Below are positions 1-7,993 of a stretch of DNA of 55,628 nucleotides, in pieces; position 1 is the first letter of the stretch, and every line of letters begins with the position of its first letter. The notes beneath the pieces are model-generated. The model did not search any database. It was given only the letters and a program-made list of their open reading frames with translations, and was not told where the DNA came from. This DNA is from Streptomyces sp. ISL-87 (GTDB taxonomy: Bacteria > Actinomycetota > Actinomycetes > Streptomycetales > Streptomycetaceae). A program made the position numbers and the translations under genes. The DNA is taken from positions 1 to 55,628 of the forward strand of contig NZ_JAGGOY010000060.1 of NCBI RefSeq assembly GCF_018614095.1, read 5' to 3'.

Positions 1-66
1 GTGCCGGGGTTCTGGCCCGTGCCGGGGTTCTGGCCCGTGCCGGGGTTCTGGCCCGTGCCGGGGTTC
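1..66 (-). repeat. 18-bp tandem repeat coding for TGQNPG
   Basis: At least three full copies and a fourth partial copy of an 18-bp unit (GCCGGGGTTCTGGCCCGT on the plus strand) lie at the window edge, in frame in the kelch gene. The array continues outside the window, so its copy number is unknown. Confidence 0.9.
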
Positions 67-1256
67 TGCTGCGGGTCGGGCCGCTGGACGCCGCCCGGCT
101 GCTGCGGCGGGCGTTCGATCCCGAAGGCCTCGGTCGTACCCGTGACGGCATCGGTCAGCGTGGCGTTCCCGCCGAACGCGTAGACGCAGCTGCTCTGCTG
201 GACCTTCGGGCACGGCGCGGTGGCCGCGCCGAGTCCCCGGCGGGGCGTGGGCAGGGAGGGCAGCGTCACCCATCCGTTGGTGACCGGGGTGTACGCCTCG
301 AAGGTGCCCAGGACGGCGGTGTCGGAACCTCCCACGGCGTACACACAGCCATCGCTCATGCCCTCGGGGCAGGGCGCCGTCGACGCGGCCAGAGCGGAGC
401 GGCCGGTCGGCATGTCGGGCCCGTCCACCCATGCGTCGAGGAGGGGGCTGAACACCTCCACCGAGCTGAGCGACGGGTCCGAGGCGCCGGTTCCGCCGAT
501 GGCGTAGACGCAGATGCCCCGCAGACCCAGTCCGCTGGGGCAGGGTGCGGCCGCGCCCCCGTGGTCGTAGCGCGCGTACTTCAGCGTCGGCAGCGTGGCC
601 CAGGTGTTGGTCGCCGGGCTGTACGCCTCCACCGTGTTCAGGGGCGTGACCACAGCTGCTGCCCGCCCGCCGGGGTTGCCGCCGAAGACGTATACACACG
701 TCCCCCGCAGACCCAGCCCCTGTCCCTCGACGCACGGCGCCGTGGCGGCCCTCGCGCCGGTGCGGGCGGTCAGCATCGGGGGCAGGGTCAGCCAGGCGTT
801 GGTCCGCGTGCTGTACGCCTCCGCGGTCTTCAGGACCGTCTCGCCGGCAGCGCCGACAGCGCCGGTCGCGCCTCCGACGGCGTAGACGCAGTCGCCCTCC
901 ACACCCCGGGGACAGGGCGCCGTCGTCGACGCGAGGTCGTGGCGGCCGGTCTTCAGCTGCGGCAGCCTGGCCCACACGTTGGTGGCGGGACTGTACGCCT
1001 CCAGAACGTTCTCGGTGCCGACGGCGTACACGCATCTGCCGTGGAGCCCCTCGGGGCAGTGCGCCGCCGCGCCCCCGATGAAGGCACGCGGTGTCGGCAT
1101 GGAGGGTGCGGTCACCCAGACGCCCTGGGCGGTCGCGGAGACGGCCGACAGGGCCAGCAGCGGGGCGGCGGCGAGGCCGGCGAGCCGTCGCCAGCCCCGC
1201 CGCCTCGCACGCCCGGGCGGCGACTCGTCCTGATCACTTCGCTGCATGCGCCTCAT
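1..1256 (-). CDS. Secreted kelch-type beta-propeller protein (3' end outside window)
   Basis: Read on the minus strand from ATG 1256 (MRRMQRSD), preceded by GAGG six bases upstream; the frame is open to the window edge, so the C-terminus is missing. An arginine-rich N-terminus and a hydrophobic stretch ending in an Ala-x-Ala type site suggest a signal peptide. Six repeats follow, each with a kelch-like YSPxTNxW / LPxMPTxR core and a Cys pair in the pattern APCP...CVYAxGG. The tail becomes a Gln/Pro/Gly-rich stretch made of the hexapeptide TGQNPG, encoded by an 18-bp tandem repeat that runs off the edge. It is a close paralogue of the gene at 1367-2539. Kelch propellers bind proteins or glycans, or carry oxidase activity; no catalytic signature is visible here. 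The fold is well supported, the function unknown. Confidence 0.85.
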   Translation of the reverse strand, partial: MRRMQRSDQDESPPGRARRRGWRRLAGLAAAPLLALSAVSATAQGVWVTAPSMPTPRAFIGGAAAHCPEGLHGRCVYAVGTENVLEAYSPATNVWARLPQLKTGRHDLASTTAPCPRGVEGDCVYAVGGATGAVGAAGETVLKTAEAYSTRTNAWLTLPPMLTARTGARAATAPCVEGQGLGLRGTCVYVFGGNPGGRAAAVVTPLNTVEAYSPATNTWATLPTLKYARYDHGGAAAPCPSGLGLRGICVYAIGGTGASDPSLSSVEVFSPLLDAWVDGPDMPTGRSALAASTAPCPEGMSDGCVYAVGGSDTAVLGTFEAYTPVTNGWVTLPSLPTPRRGLGAATAPCPKVQQSSCVYAFGGNATLTDAVTGTTEAFGIERPPQQPGGVQRPDPQQNPGTGQNPGTGQNPGTGQNPG

Positions 1257-1290
1257 CGGGGACCTCTTTTCTGAATTCCGGGGGGTCTGG

Positions 1291-1353
1291 CACGATGAAA
1301 TTACATACAGTCAGACGACTGTCGCCCATCGTGACGACTGAACGGCTCAACCG
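1291..1353 (-). promoter_or_regulatory. Upstream element of first kelch gene
   Basis: This stretch resembles 2596-2660, which lies at the same place in front of the second kelch gene. Read on the minus strand, both contain CCGTTCAGTCGT followed about 30 bases later by the AT-rich TATGTAAYTTCATYGTG. It is one of few AT-rich spots in the region and probably carries the promoter; the transcription start cannot be placed by eye. Confidence 0.5.
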
Positions 1354-1366
1354 GGCGATGGACCGC

Positions 1367-2539
1367 TCACCCCTGCGGGGGGTGGGTCAGGGCACCGCCG
1401 GTCCACCGTTCCGCGCGCTCGATCGCGAAGGCCTCGGCTGTGTCCGTGGGGTTCGGGCCGCTGTCGACGAGTCCGCCGATGGCATACACACACCGGTTCT
1501 CCCGATGCCTCGGACACGGCGCCGCGGCCCCGGCCAGGCTCCGGTGGGGTGTGGGCATCGGGGGCATCGTCGTCCACGCGTTGGTGACCGGGCTGTAGGC
1601 CTCGACCGTGGTCAGGGTGGCGCCGGTTTCGCTGCGGCCTCCCAGGGCGTACACACACCCGTCGGTCATGCCCTCCGGGCAGGGCGCCGTCGCCGCGGCA
1701 AGGAAGTTGCGCCCGGTCGGGATGTCGGGCGCGTCCATCCATTGGTTGAGGAGGGGGCTGTACACCTCCACCGACTGGCTGGCGTTGACGCCGAAGGCGC
1801 CCGAGGCGACGGCGTAGACGCAGGTGCCCCGGAGCCCCAGGCCCGCGGGGCAGGGTGCGGCCGCGCCGCCATGGCCGACCCGGGGGGTCTGCATGGGTGT
1901 CACGGTTGCCCAGGTGTTGGTGGCCGGACTGTAGGCCTCCACCAGGTTCAGGATTTGGCTGGGCCCGGGGAGGGCGGTGTTGCGGCCGCCGAAGACGTAC
2001 ACGCACGTCCCCCGCAGTCCCAGCCCCTCCGCACACGGCGCCGTCGCCGCGGCAGCGGACTGGCGGCCGCCGGCCGGCATCGGGGGCAGGGTCAGCCAGG
2101 TGTTGGTCTGGGTGCCGTACGCCTCCGCGGTGGCCAGGGACGGGCCGCCGGACACACCGCCGAAGGCGTAGACGCAGTCGCCATGCCCGTCGCCCGGACA
2201 GGGCGCCGTCGCGGACGCGACGCTGTCACGGGGCGTCTTCAACGGCGGCAGCGTGCTCCAGGTGGTGGAGGCGGGGCGGTACGCCTCGAACTTCGCGCCG
2301 CCGGCGACGTACACACATGTGCCGTACAGCCCGTCCGGGCACTCCGCCGCCGCCCCGGCCAGGCCGGCGCGCGGGGTGGGCATGGGTGCGACGGTCACCC
2401 AGATGCCCTGGGCGGTCGCGGAGGCGCCCGCGAGGGCCAGCAGCGGGGCGACGACGAGGACGGCCAGCCGCCGCCAGACCAGGCGTCTTCCCCGCCCGGG
2501 CGGGGAATCGTCCTCGTCGCTTCGCTGCATGCGCCTCAT
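1367..2539 (-). CDS. Secreted kelch-type beta-propeller protein
   Basis: About 390 aa. ATG 2539 (MRRMQRSDEDD) is preferred because the GAGG spacing matches the paralogue at 1256; an in-frame ATG at 2551 with AGGAAA is the alternative. The N-terminus has an arginine cluster, a hydrophobic segment (VLVVAPLLALAGASA) and an Ala-x-Ala-like cleavage site, so export is likely. Six kelch-like blades follow, each with a Cys pair (CPDGLYGTCVY, CPGDGHGDCVY, CAEGLGLRGTCVY, CPAGLGLRGTCVY, CPEGMTDGCVY, CPRHRENRCVY). The spacing suggests one disulfide per blade, fitting an extracellular protein. It ends without the TGQNPG tail of its neighbour. It lies downstream of the NRPS genes on the same strand but has its own upstream element, so a link to the peptide pathway is not shown. 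Confidence 0.87.
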   Translation of the reverse strand: MRRMQRSDEDDSPPGRGRRLVWRRLAVLVVAPLLALAGASATAQGIWVTVAPMPTPRAGLAGAAAECPDGLYGTCVYVAGGAKFEAYRPASTTWSTLPPLKTPRDSVASATAPCPGDGHGDCVYAFGGVSGGPSLATAEAYGTQTNTWLTLPPMPAGGRQSAAAATAPCAEGLGLRGTCVYVFGGRNTALPGPSQILNLVEAYSPATNTWATVTPMQTPRVGHGGAAAPCPAGLGLRGTCVYAVASGAFGVNASQSVEVYSPLLNQWMDAPDIPTGRNFLAAATAPCPEGMTDGCVYALGGRSETGATLTTVEAYSPVTNAWTTMPPMPTPHRSLAGAAAPCPRHRENRCVYAIGGLVDSGPNPTDTAEAFAIERAERWTGGALTHPPQG

Positions 2540-2595
2540 CGGGGACCTCATTTTCCTGCGGGTGCCGCGGCGGGGTCCGCCGCAAGGAACGTGAA

Positions 2596-2660
2596 CACAA
2601 TGAAGTTACATATCGTTATCTGACGATTGCTCACCAAAACGACTGAACGGCCCAACCGGA
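2596..2660 (-). promoter_or_regulatory. Upstream element of second kelch gene
   Basis: Copy of the element at 1291-1353, starting about 57 bases upstream of the ATG at 2539. The shared pieces are GACTGAACGG (plus strand) and the AT-rich block around 2598-2618. It separates the NRPS stop at 2715 from the kelch gene and argues for separate transcription. No clear terminator hairpin was seen between 2600 and 2714. Confidence 0.5.
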
Positions 2661-2714
2661 GTCGGGCCGCTCACTCGTGCGGGTTTCCGGGTGCCGCCCC
2701 GGTCGGCGTGGCTC

Positions 2715-5700
2715 CTACGGCTGCCGGACCGGGGTGCCTCCACGGGTGCGGCGGCGCAGGGCGGGGACCGGCGCCACGGCCGGGGCCGCCGACAGGAGGG
2801 CGGCGAGCTTGGCCGGGGTCGGGTTGCGGAAAACCTCACGGAGGGTCAGTTCGCGGCCCAGCTCCGCCCGGACCCGGTTCACCAGCCGCACCGCCAGCAG
2901 CGAGTGCCCGCCGGCCTTGAAGAAATTGTCGTCCGGGCCGATCCGCCCGCGCTCCAGGACCTCCGCGAAGAGCCGGAGCACAGTGGCGGCCAGCCCGTCG
3001 TCCACACCGGACGCCGGGACCTCGGCCGGGACCTCGGCCGGGCCCTCGGCCGGGCCCTCGGCCGGGGCCGCCGGAAGGGTCACCGCCGTCGGGACCGCGT
3101 ACTCCGGGAGCCGGTCCGCCGCCCAGGCCTGGAGGTCCGCCTCTGCGCCCTCTGCGAACGCGCCCTCCGCGAACGCGACCAGGCGGCCGTCCACCACCCG
3201 CGCCCGCGCCCGCGTCACCGACGGGTGCTCCGACAGCACCTCCGATACGTGCGACAGGTCGATCCGGTAGCCGCCCACCAGGGGACGCTCGCCCCGCCGG
3301 TCGGCCGGCGCCGCCAGGTCCCCGACCCGCAGCGTGGGGTCGGCGGCGAACAGCTCGAGCGCCGACACCAGCAGCCCGGCCAGGCGGGCGGCCCCCGACG
3401 GCCCGTACAGGTCGGTCGCGTACTCCAGTACGCCGGCGAGCCCGCCGTCCGGGTTCTCGGTCAGGGCGAACGTGAGGTCCGACTTGGCGTGCCGGGAGCC
3501 GTACGCCAGCTCCGTGCCCGCCAGCGCACCGCCGTCGGGCACGCCGCCCGCCGCCGGGTTCACCTGGAGCATCACCTGCACCAGCGGATGGTGTGCCGAG
3601 GACCGGTGCGGGTTCAGGTGCTCGACGAGCCGGTCGAACGGCAGGTCCTGGTGTGCGTACGCCGCCAGGTCCGCCTCCCGTACCCGGCCCAGCAACTCCA
3701 CGAACGTCGGGTCCCCGGCCGTCCCGGTACGCAGCACCAGCGTGTTCACGAAGAACCCGACCAGCCCGGACAGTGCGTCGTCCGCACGGCCCGCGACCGT
3801 GGTGCCCAGGGCGAGGTCCGTGCCCGCGCCGAGCCGGGTCAGGGCCGCCGCCAGCGCCGCCTGCACCACCATGAACAGGGTGGCGCCGTGGGCGTGCGCG
3901 ATCCGGGTCAGCCGCCGGTGGGTGTCCGCAGCCACCTCGAAGCCGGTGACCGCGCCCCGGCCCGAGGGCTCGGCTGGCCGCCGCCGGTCCGTCGGCAGGT
4001 CGATCAGCGGCGGAAGTCCCGCCAACGCCCCTCGCCAGTGGGCGAGTTCACCGTCCGCGTCCGCCAGCAGCTGCCGCTGCCACAGGGTGTAGTCCGCGTA
4101 CTGGACCGGCAGCGGCGACCACCGCGCCTCCCGCCCCGCCAGCCGCGCCTCGTACGCCGTGCCCAGGTCGGCGAGCAGCGGCCCGGTGGACCAGCCGTCC
4201 GCCGCGATGTGGTGGAGGAGCAGCACCAGCGTCTGCGGCCCCTCGCCGTCCGGCAGGAACAGCCAGGCCCGCAGCGGCAGGTCCCGCGTCAGGTCGAAGA
4301 CGTGCCCGGCGGCCTCGTCCACCGCTGCCGCCACATCGGCCGGCTGGGCCAGCTCCAGCTGCGGCCGGGCCCCTTCCAGCACCCGCTGGTACGGCTCCCC
4401 GCCCTCGGTCCCGTACACCGTGCGCAGTACCTCGTGGCGTTCGGCGACATCCGCCAGCGCCCCCGACAGCGCGGCCGGATCCAGCGGCCGCTCCAGCCGG
4501 CGCACCAGCGCGATGTTGTACGCCGCGGACGGCCCCTCCAGCTGGTCGAGGAACCACAGCCGCCGTTGCGCGTACGACAGCGGGATCCGCTCCGGCCGCC
4601 GCGGTACGGAGACCAGCGCGGGCCGGGACCGACCGGACGCCGTGCCCAGCCGCCGGTGCAGGGCGGCCGGCGTCGGAGCCAGGAACAGGTCCCGGATCCC
4701 CGCCTCCACCCCCAGCACGGCCCGGATCCGGTTGACGAGCTTGCTGGCCAGCAGTGAATGCCCGCCGGACTTGAAGAAGTTGGCGTCGGCGGCGACCGCC
4801 TCGCGGTTCAGCACCTCCGCGAACAGCCCGCACAGGATCTCCTCCCGCGGGGAGAGCCCCACCGGGGTGCGGGGGGCCTCCGCCGGCTTTTCCGCGGCCG
4901 CCGCCAGCCGGGCCCGCCGCTCCGCCAGCCCCCGCTCCTCCTCCGCCGTCACCAGCGCCAGCTCGCCCAGCCGGGACTCCGAGGAGCCGGCGAACGCGCG
5001 CAGCGCCCGTACGTACACCTCCAGCAGTAGCCGCGCCGTCCCCGCGTCGAACAGGTCCTGCGCGTACTGCACGTGCACGTCCAGGCCGCCCGGCCCACCG
5101 TCCGCGCCCCGGCGCTCCGCGCAGTGGAAGCTGAGGTCGAACTTGGCGGCGCCCAGGTCGGTGCTCGTGGCACGCCCCGCGATGCCGCCGAGCCGCACCC
5201 GGTCGTCGGCCGCCTCCTGCACGGTCAACATGACCTGGAAGAAAGGGTGTTCGCCCAGTGCCCGGCCGCAGTCCGGCTCGGCCAGCTTCTCCACCAGTAC
5301 GTCGAATGGCAGGTCCTGATGGTCGAAAGCGGCCAGATCCGCGTCCCGTACCCGGTCGACCAGCTCGCCGACCGACGGGTCCCCGGCCAGATCCGCCCGC
5401 AGCACGAGGGAGTTGACGAAGCAGCCCACGAGATCGTGCAGATCCTGGTCGGGCCGGCCCGCCACCGGCGTCCCGATCGCCAGGTCCTCCCCGGCGCCCG
5501 TGGCCGACAGGGCCGCCGCCAGCGCCGACCGGGCCACCATGAACAGGCTGGCCCGCCGCCCGCGTGCCAGTGCCGCCAGTGCCCGGTGCGCCTGCGCGTC
5601 CAGCCCGGCCGACAGGGTGGCCCCACGGCCCGAGGGCTCGGCGGGCCTGGGACGGTCGACGGGCAGCGCGGTACGGGCCGGCAGCCCGTCCAGGGCGGCC

Positions 5701-7988
5701 CTCCAGTGGTCCAGCAGCCCGGCCGCGGCCGGCTCGGCCAGCAGCTCGCGCTGCCAGAGCGCGTAGTCGGCGTACTGCACCGGCAGCGCCCGCCACCGCG
5801 GGCCCCGGCCCGCGCGCCGGGCCTCGTACGCCTCGCCCAGGTCCCGCAGCAGCGGGGCGACCGACCAGCCGTCGGTGGCGATGTGGTGCACCAGCAGCAC
5901 CAGCACCGAACTGCCGTCCCCCCGAAGAAACAGCCGTGCGCGCAAGGGTAGTTGGGCAGCCAGGTCGAAGACCTCCCGGCCGAATCCGGCGACCAGTCCG
6001 TCCAGCGCCCGCGGCGTGCACGTGGCCACATCCAGCAGCTCCCCGCCCGCAGGCAGCACCCGCTGGTACGGCTCCCCGCCCTCGGCCCCGTACACGGTGC
6101 GCAGCACCTCGTGCCGCTCCAGTACGTCGCCCAGCGCGGCCGCCAGCGCTTCCCGCTCGGGGACCCCGTCCAGGCGCAGCACCAGCGGCGCGTTGTAGGT
6201 GGCCGAGGGGCCCTCGATCCGGCCGACCAGCCACAGCGCCCGCTGCGCCGCGGACAGCGGGATCCGCTCGGGCCGCTCCGCGGCAGGTACGGCGGTCAGC
6301 GGGGGCCTGGTCGCGGCCGCGCCGCCGAGTTCGCCGAGACGCCGGTGCAGGGCGGTCGGAGTCGGCGCCAGGAACAGGTCCCGGATGCCGAGTTCCAGGC
6401 CGAGCGCGCCGCGGATCCGGTTGACGAGCTTGCTCGCTAGCAGTGAATGCCCGCCGTTGCGGAAGAAGTTGGCGTCGGCGGCGACCGTCTCCCGGTTCAG
6501 CACCTCCGCGAACAGCCCGCACAGGATCTCCTCCCGCGGCGACAGGACATCGCGCCGCACCGGCCCGGCGGCGGCTTCGGCCGTCACCGCGGTGGAAGCC
6601 AGCCGCTCGCGCCGCCCCGCCAGCGCCTCGGCCTCCCCGGCCGTCACCAGCCCGAGCTCGCCCAGCCGCCGCGACGGATCGGCGGCGAAACCCTCCAGGG
6701 CCCGCGCGTACACCGCCAGCAGCAGCCGCGCGGTGTCCTCGTCGAACAGGTCTGCCGCGTACTGGAGGGCGATATCGATCCCGTCCGGCCGGCCGTCCGC
6801 GGTGTGCCGCTCCGCGCAGTACCAGGTCAGATCGAACTTGGCGGCGTCCAGGGCGACTTCCGCGAGGCGGCCGCCGATCCCGCCGCCCAGCGTCACGGGA
6901 GCGGCGCCCTCGCCGCCCGCGTCCACGGTCAGCATCACCTGGAAGAAGGGGTGGTGGCCGAGCGCCCGCTCCGGGGCGAGGTGCTCCACCAGCAGGTCGA
7001 AGGGCAGCTCCTGGTGCTCGTACGCCGCCAGGTCCGCCTCCCGGACCCGGTCCAGCAGCTCCCCGACGGCCGGATCGCCCGACAGGTCGGTGCGCAGGGC
7101 GAGGGAGTTGACGAAGAACCCGACGAGTTCGTACAGGTCCTCGTCGGGGCGCCCCGCGACCGGCGCGCCGATGACCACGTCCTCGCCCGCCCCGGCCGCG
7201 CCGAGGGCCGCCGCCAGCGCGGCGCGGGCCACCATGGTCAGGCTCGCCCGGTGGCTCCGGGCCAGGGTGAGCAGCCCGCTGTGCGCCGCCGCGTCGAGGC
7301 GCGCGGTCACCGCGGCGCCCCGCCCCGAGGGCTCCGCCGGGCGCGGCCGGTCGGCTGGCAGGCCGATCACCGCCGGGGCGCCGGCCAGGGCGGCCCGCCA
7401 GTGCTCCAGCTGCTCCCGGGCCAGGCTGTCCGGGTCGGCGGGGTCACCGAGCAGCTCGTGCTGCCACAGGCTGTAGTCCGTGTACTGCACGGGCAGCGGT
7501 TCCCAGCCGGGGCCCCGCCCGGCCAGCCGGGCCTCGTACGCCTCGCGCAGATCGCGCAGCAGCGGTCGTACGGACCACCCGTCGGTGGCCACATGATGGA
7601 TCAGGAGCACCAGTACCGGGGTCCGGTCACCGGAGGTGAACAGCCGGGCTCGCAAGGGCGGTTCGGCGGTGATGTCGATCGCCTGCCGTACGAATGCGCC
7701 GACGGCCGTGTCCCGCTCGTCCGCCGCGCACTCCACAGTGGCCAGCCCGGGGACGGCGGCCGCGTCCAGCACCCGCTGGTACGGCTCCCCGTCGGCCCCG
7801 GCCGGCAGCACGGTGCGCAGCACCTCGTGCCGCTCCACCACATCGGCCAGGGCCGCACCGAGCGCCTCGGTGTCGGCCTCCGCGTCGAGGTGCAGGACGA
7901 CGGGCGCGTTGTAGACGGCCGACGGGCCGTGCAGCCGGCCCAGGAACCACAGCCGCCGCTGGGCGAACGACAACGGGATCACGGTCAT
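2715..7988 (-). CDS. NRPS, C-T-C-T-C-(A remnant)-T, no functional adenylation domain
   Basis: A 1757-aa protein. ATG 7988 follows AAAGGA, which overlaps the stop of the A-T gene. Order: C1 (~4-440, HHVATDG), T1 (~480-550, GGHSLL), C2 (~569-1000, HHIATDG), T2 (~1043-1103, GGHSLL), C3 (~1129-1560, HHIAADG), a ~65-residue relic of an adenylation C-terminal subdomain (~1569-1633, with the A8-like GGYRIDLSHVSEVL and LPEYAVP), then T3 (~1666-1720, GGHSLL). None of the A1-A7 or A10 motifs is present. All three condensation histidine motifs and all three phosphopantetheine serines are intact, so the protein should condense but must be charged in trans, most simply by the A-T protein encoded just upstream. 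T1 and T2 are nearly identical in DNA, showing internal duplication. The linker before T3 holds Ala-Glu-Gly-Pro repeats. There is no terminal TE; the tail ends PALRRRT plus ten residues. Confidence 0.93.
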   Translation of the reverse strand: MTVIPLSFAQRRLWFLGRLHGPSAVYNAPVVLHLDAEADTEALGAALADVVERHEVLRTVLPAGADGEPYQRVLDAAAVPGLATVECAADERDTAVGAFVRQAIDITAEPPLRARLFTSGDRTPVLVLLIHHVATDGWSVRPLLRDLREAYEARLAGRGPGWEPLPVQYTDYSLWQHELLGDPADPDSLAREQLEHWRAALAGAPAVIGLPADRPRPAEPSGRGAAVTARLDAAAHSGLLTLARSHRASLTMVARAALAAALGAAGAGEDVVIGAPVAGRPDEDLYELVGFFVNSLALRTDLSGDPAVGELLDRVREADLAAYEHQELPFDLLVEHLAPERALGHHPFFQVMLTVDAGGEGAAPVTLGGGIGGRLAEVALDAAKFDLTWYCAERHTADGRPDGIDIALQYAADLFDEDTARLLLAVYARALEGFAADPSRRLGELGLVTAGEAEALAGRRERLASTAVTAEAAAGPVRRDVLSPREEILCGLFAEVLNRETVAADANFFRNGGHSLLASKLVNRIRGALGLELGIRDLFLAPTPTALHRRLGELGGAAATRPPLTAVPAAERPERIPLSAAQRALWLVGRIEGPSATYNAPLVLRLDGVPEREALAAALGDVLERHEVLRTVYGAEGGEPYQRVLPAGGELLDVATCTPRALDGLVAGFGREVFDLAAQLPLRARLFLRGDGSSVLVLLVHHIATDGWSVAPLLRDLGEAYEARRAGRGPRWRALPVQYADYALWQRELLAEPAAAGLLDHWRAALDGLPARTALPVDRPRPAEPSGRGATLSAGLDAQAHRALAALARGRRASLFMVARSALAAALSATGAGEDLAIGTPVAGRPDQDLHDLVGCFVNSLVLRADLAGDPSVGELVDRVRDADLAAFDHQDLPFDVLVEKLAEPDCGRALGEHPFFQVMLTVQEAADDRVRLGGIAGRATSTDLGAAKFDLSFHCAERRGADGGPGGLDVHVQYAQDLFDAGTARLLLEVYVRALRAFAGSSESRLGELALVTAEEERGLAERRARLAAAAEKPAEAPRTPVGLSPREEILCGLFAEVLNREAVAADANFFKSGGHSLLASKLVNRIRAVLGVEAGIRDLFLAPTPAALHRRLGTASGRSRPALVSVPRRPERIPLSYAQRRLWFLDQLEGPSAAYNIALVRRLERPLDPAALSGALADVAERHEVLRTVYGTEGGEPYQRVLEGARPQLELAQPADVAAAVDEAAGHVFDLTRDLPLRAWLFLPDGEGPQTLVLLLHHIAADGWSTGPLLADLGTAYEARLAGREARWSPLPVQYADYTLWQRQLLADADGELAHWRGALAGLPPLIDLPTDRRRPAEPSGRGAVTGFEVAADTHRRLTRIAHAHGATLFMVVQAALAAALTRLGAGTDLALGTTVAGRADDALSGLVGFFVNTLVLRTGTAGDPTFVELLGRVREADLAAYAHQDLPFDRLVEHLNPHRSSAHHPLVQVMLQVNPAAGGVPDGGALAGTELAYGSRHAKSDLTFALTENPDGGLAGVLEYATDLYGPSGAARLAGLLVSALELFAADPTLRVGDLAAPADRRGERPLVGGYRIDLSHVSEVLSEHPSVTRARARVVDGRLVAFAEGAFAEGAEADLQAWAADRLPEYAVPTAVTLPAAPAEGPAEGPAEVPAEVPASGVDDGLAATVLRLFAEVLERGRIGPDDNFFKAGGHSLLAVRLVNRVRAELGRELTLREVFRNPTPAKLAALLSAAPAVAPVPALRRRTRGGTPVRQP

Positions 7989-7993
7989 GTCCT

